NCBI GenBank assembly: GCA_937915335.1
Contig: CALDLZ010000364.1
Coordinates: 1 to 6,303 of the forward strand
Source: an uncultured Faecalibacterium sp.
Lineage (GTDB): Bacteria; Bacillota; Clostridia; Oscillospirales; Ruminococcaceae
DNA length: 6,303 nucleotides
Direction of reading: 5' to 3'
The notes below the pieces were generated by a model. It worked only from the letters and a program-made list of their open reading frames with translations, ran no database searches and was not told where the DNA came from. Both the position numbers and the translations under genes were made by a program. The number at the start of each line of letters is the position of its first letter. The first letter of the stretch is position 1. Shown here one piece after another: positions 5,476 to 6,303 of the stretch.

Positions 5476-5491
5476 TTTATTGTTCAATAAA
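5476..5491. promoter_or_regulatory. Short dyad, possible operator
   Basis: TTTATTG (5476-5482) and CAATAAA (5485-5491) are inverted repeats separated by TT. The 2-base spacer is too tight for a good RNA hairpin, so a DNA-binding protein site is more likely. A weak promoter (TTGTTC 5480-5485, 18 bases, TATAAG 5504-5509) would have its -35 inside this dyad. It does not resemble the dyad next to the TetR promoter. Confidence 0.35.
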
Positions 5492-5518
5492 AACACTTCA
5501 AACTATAAGGAGAGCCTT

Positions 5519-5557
5519 TTGAAACATACAACATTTGCACTGGAGCTTGTGGGTTGA
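5519..5557 (+). CDS. Candidate 12-codon leader peptide ahead of RNHCP
   Basis: The strong ribosome binding site AAGGAGAG (5507-5514) is followed 4 bases later by TTG (5519) and an open frame MKHTTFALELVG ending in TGA (5555-5557). No larger gene uses this ribosome binding site. The stop is one base before the 5' arm of a hairpin at 5559-5595, the spacing expected of a leader ORF whose ribosome controls RNA folding. An alternative reading is the degenerate start of a lost gene; the frame after the stop stays open into the RNHCP gene (5633), which could mean a nonsense-interrupted N-terminus. The peptide itself matches nothing I recognise. Confidence 0.4.
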   Translation: MKHTTFALELVG

Positions 5558-5558
5558 C

Positions 5559-5625
5559 CGGGAGGTCTGGCAAAATTCACAAGCCATTCCTCCCGAAGAA
5601 GTACACTCACAAATCTTCAGGAGGA
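5559..5625 (+). promoter_or_regulatory. Candidate two-state translational attenuator
   Basis: Two hairpins share the bases 5588-5595. Hairpin A pairs CGGGAGG (5559-5565) with CCTCCCG (5589-5595), plus inner TGGC (5568-5571) with GCCA (5583-5586). Hairpin B pairs TCCTCC (5588-5593) with GGAGGA (5620-5625), plus GAAG (5595-5598) with CTTC (5615-5618). Hairpin B buries AGGAGG (5619-5624), the ribosome binding site of RNHCP; hairpin A leaves it free. A ribosome ending the 12-codon leader would cover the 5' arm of A and favour B. The pairings are seen directly; the switch is inferred. Confidence 0.5.
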
Positions 5626-5632
5626 CAACAAC

Positions 5633-6058
5633 ATGAACCGCGAAAACAAACGCAAAATGTACGAAAAGGGTTATTATAAAACCCATGCCTGCAATGATAC
5701 CTTTACCTGCAAAGTTTGTGGGCGTGTCTGCACCCCACAAAACGCCGGGAGCGGCCACCGCAACCATTGCCCCAACTGCCTGTCCAGCCTCCATGTGGAC
5801 GAAGAACCCGGTGACCGGGCATCCGACTGCGGCGGCATCATGGAGCCGATTTCCGTATGGGTACGCAAAGGCGGTGAGTGGGCTATCATCCACCGTTGCA
5901 AACGCTGCGGAAAGCTCAGTTCCAACCGAGTGGCCGCAGACGATAATCCCATGAAGCTCATGAGCATTGCTATGAAGCCGCTGTGTGAACCGCCGTTTCC
6001 GCTGGACTACATCGAAGAAATGACCGCTCTGATGGGCGGCGATGGCCGGATGCGGTAA
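5633..6058 (+). CDS. RNHCP domain protein (zinc-ribbon type)
   Basis: The product has 141 residues from ATG 5633, with AGGAGG (5619-5624) 8 bases upstream. The family signature GHRNHCPNCLSSLHVD lies at residues 41-56. It is preceded by CKVCG (C26, C29) and followed by the conserved PGDRASDCGGIMEPI and the second metal site HRCKRCG (C89, C92) before AADDNPMKL. Two CxxC pairs with C46/C49 imply zinc-binding ribbons. RNHCP proteins are conserved in Firmicutes and elsewhere but have no assigned function; nucleic-acid binding is plausible. The gene lies 172 bases after the flavodoxin on the same strand and has its own structured leader. A terminator follows at 6097. The gene appears intact. Confidence 0.93.
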   Translation: MNRENKRKMYEKGYYKTHACNDTFTCKVCGRVCTPQNAGSGHRNHCPNCLSSLHVDEEPGDRASDCGGIMEPISVWVRKGGEWAIIHRCKRCGKLSSNRVAADDNPMKLMSIAMKPLCEPPFPLDYIEEMTALMGGDGRMR

Positions 6059-6096
6059 TGACCTGATTGCAGACAAAATAGAACTGTAATCTCACT

Positions 6097-6128
6097 ACGC
6101 TGTCGGACTGACATCCGGCAGCGTTTTT
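6097..6128 (+). terminator. Intrinsic terminator after RNHCP
   Basis: The arms ACGCTGTCGGA (6097-6107) and TCCGGCAGCGT (6114-6124) form an 11-bp stem with one G-U pair and a 6-base loop, followed by TTTTT (6124-6128). It ends the RNHCP transcript 38 bases after the stop codon. Confidence 0.88.
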
Positions 6129-6195
6129 ACAGCTTACCCCCTGATTTCTATAACCAGAAACACTGCATGGTGCAAAATAGCAAAGAAAGTCGAGA

Positions 6196-6227
6196 AGGGA
6201 ATTTTCTAACACGGTATAATGTTCCCT
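6196..6227 (+). promoter_or_regulatory. Probable integrase promoter with flanking dyad
   Basis: A perfect TATAAT lies at 6215-6220, about 47 bases upstream of the integrase ATG. The -35 is poor (TCGAGA 6190-6195 at 19 bases), suggesting help from an activator or low activity. Inverted repeats AGGGAA (6196-6201) and TTCCCT (6222-6227) flank the -10 box, a plausible site for a repressor or recombination protein. Confidence 0.5.
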
Positions 6228-6266
6228 GTATTCACGAAACATCTGAACATCGGAAAGGGGGCATAT

Positions 6267-6303
6267 ATGCCTAGCAAACGTTCACACGGCGAGGGTACGC
6301 TTC
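6267..6303 (+). CDS. Probable tyrosine recombinase/integrase, N-terminal start only
   Basis: Only 12 codons are visible, beginning MPSKRSHGEGTL, after a strong ribosome binding site GGAAAGGGGG (6252-6261). A basic start followed by GEGT/S is typical of site-specific integrases with an N-terminal AP2-like arm-binding domain (pattern KRxxGEGTLRxRxDGRW), the type used by Tn916-like elements and phages. With so few residues the assignment rests on this pattern and on the mobile-element context. The gene continues beyond the right edge. No excisionase gene lies just upstream, where Tn916-like elements have one. Confidence 0.6.
   Translation, partial: MPSKRSHGEGTL

Noticed and set aside
5480..5509. 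Promoter TTGTTC / TATAAG as the main RNHCP promoter
   Set aside because: Its transcript would start near 5516, past the AAGGAGAG site, making that good ribosome binding site meaningless. It is kept only as a weak alternative.
5498..6076. Minus-strand frame of 192 codons
   Set aside because: It is a shadow of the RNHCP gene, whose family signature is unmistakable on the plus strand.

Overview
The window reads as an accessory, mosaic stretch of a Clostridia (Bacillota) genome, probably from a gut anaerobe. This is an inference. It rests on strong AAAGGAGG-type ribosome binding sites, a set of small gene families common in clostridial integrative elements (P4-type primase, DUF6061, cysteine-rich KTR, RNHCP, tyrosine integrase), and the mixed base composition. 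No rRNA, tRNA or CRISPR array was seen.

Left part (1-1490, minus strand): the visible part of a phage/plasmid P4-family primase/helicase runs off the left edge. It is preceded by a well-formed hairpin and by the last ~35 codons of an unidentified minus-strand gene. That fragment stops abruptly at about 1490, where an AT-rich plus-strand lipoprotein gene (1492-2121) with its own terminator (2177-2221) begins.

Middle part (2230-3691): a patchwork of small or broken genes. It holds an intact DUF6061-type gene (minus) bracketed by two TTAATTAA-centred direct repeats, an HTH-AbrB regulator that has lost most of its HTH domain, a flavodoxin-like gene (minus) without its FMN-phosphate loop, and an HD-GYP phosphodiesterase C-terminus (plus) without its HD half. 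The last two abut head to head at about 3326-3332. At least three rearrangement junctions are visible (about 1490, 2586 and 3329). They could be real deletions and insertions in an element graveyard, or in part an assembly chimera.

Right part (3673-6060, plus strand): a 101-residue ORF of unknown function ends at a terminator. The -35 box of a near-consensus promoter lies inside that terminator's stem. The promoter and an adjacent dyad drive a tight TetR - KTR zinc-ribbon - flavodoxin group. TetR and KTR overlap by ATGA, and a strong terminator embedded in the last KTR codons separates them from flavodoxin. This looks like an autoregulated redox or stress module. An RNHCP zinc-ribbon gene follows. 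Its leader contains a 12-codon ORF and two mutually exclusive hairpins, one of which would hide the RNHCP ribosome binding site. This is the most interesting unexplained structure in the window. After a terminator, the first 12 codons of a probable tyrosine-recombinase integrase begin at 6267 and run off the right edge.
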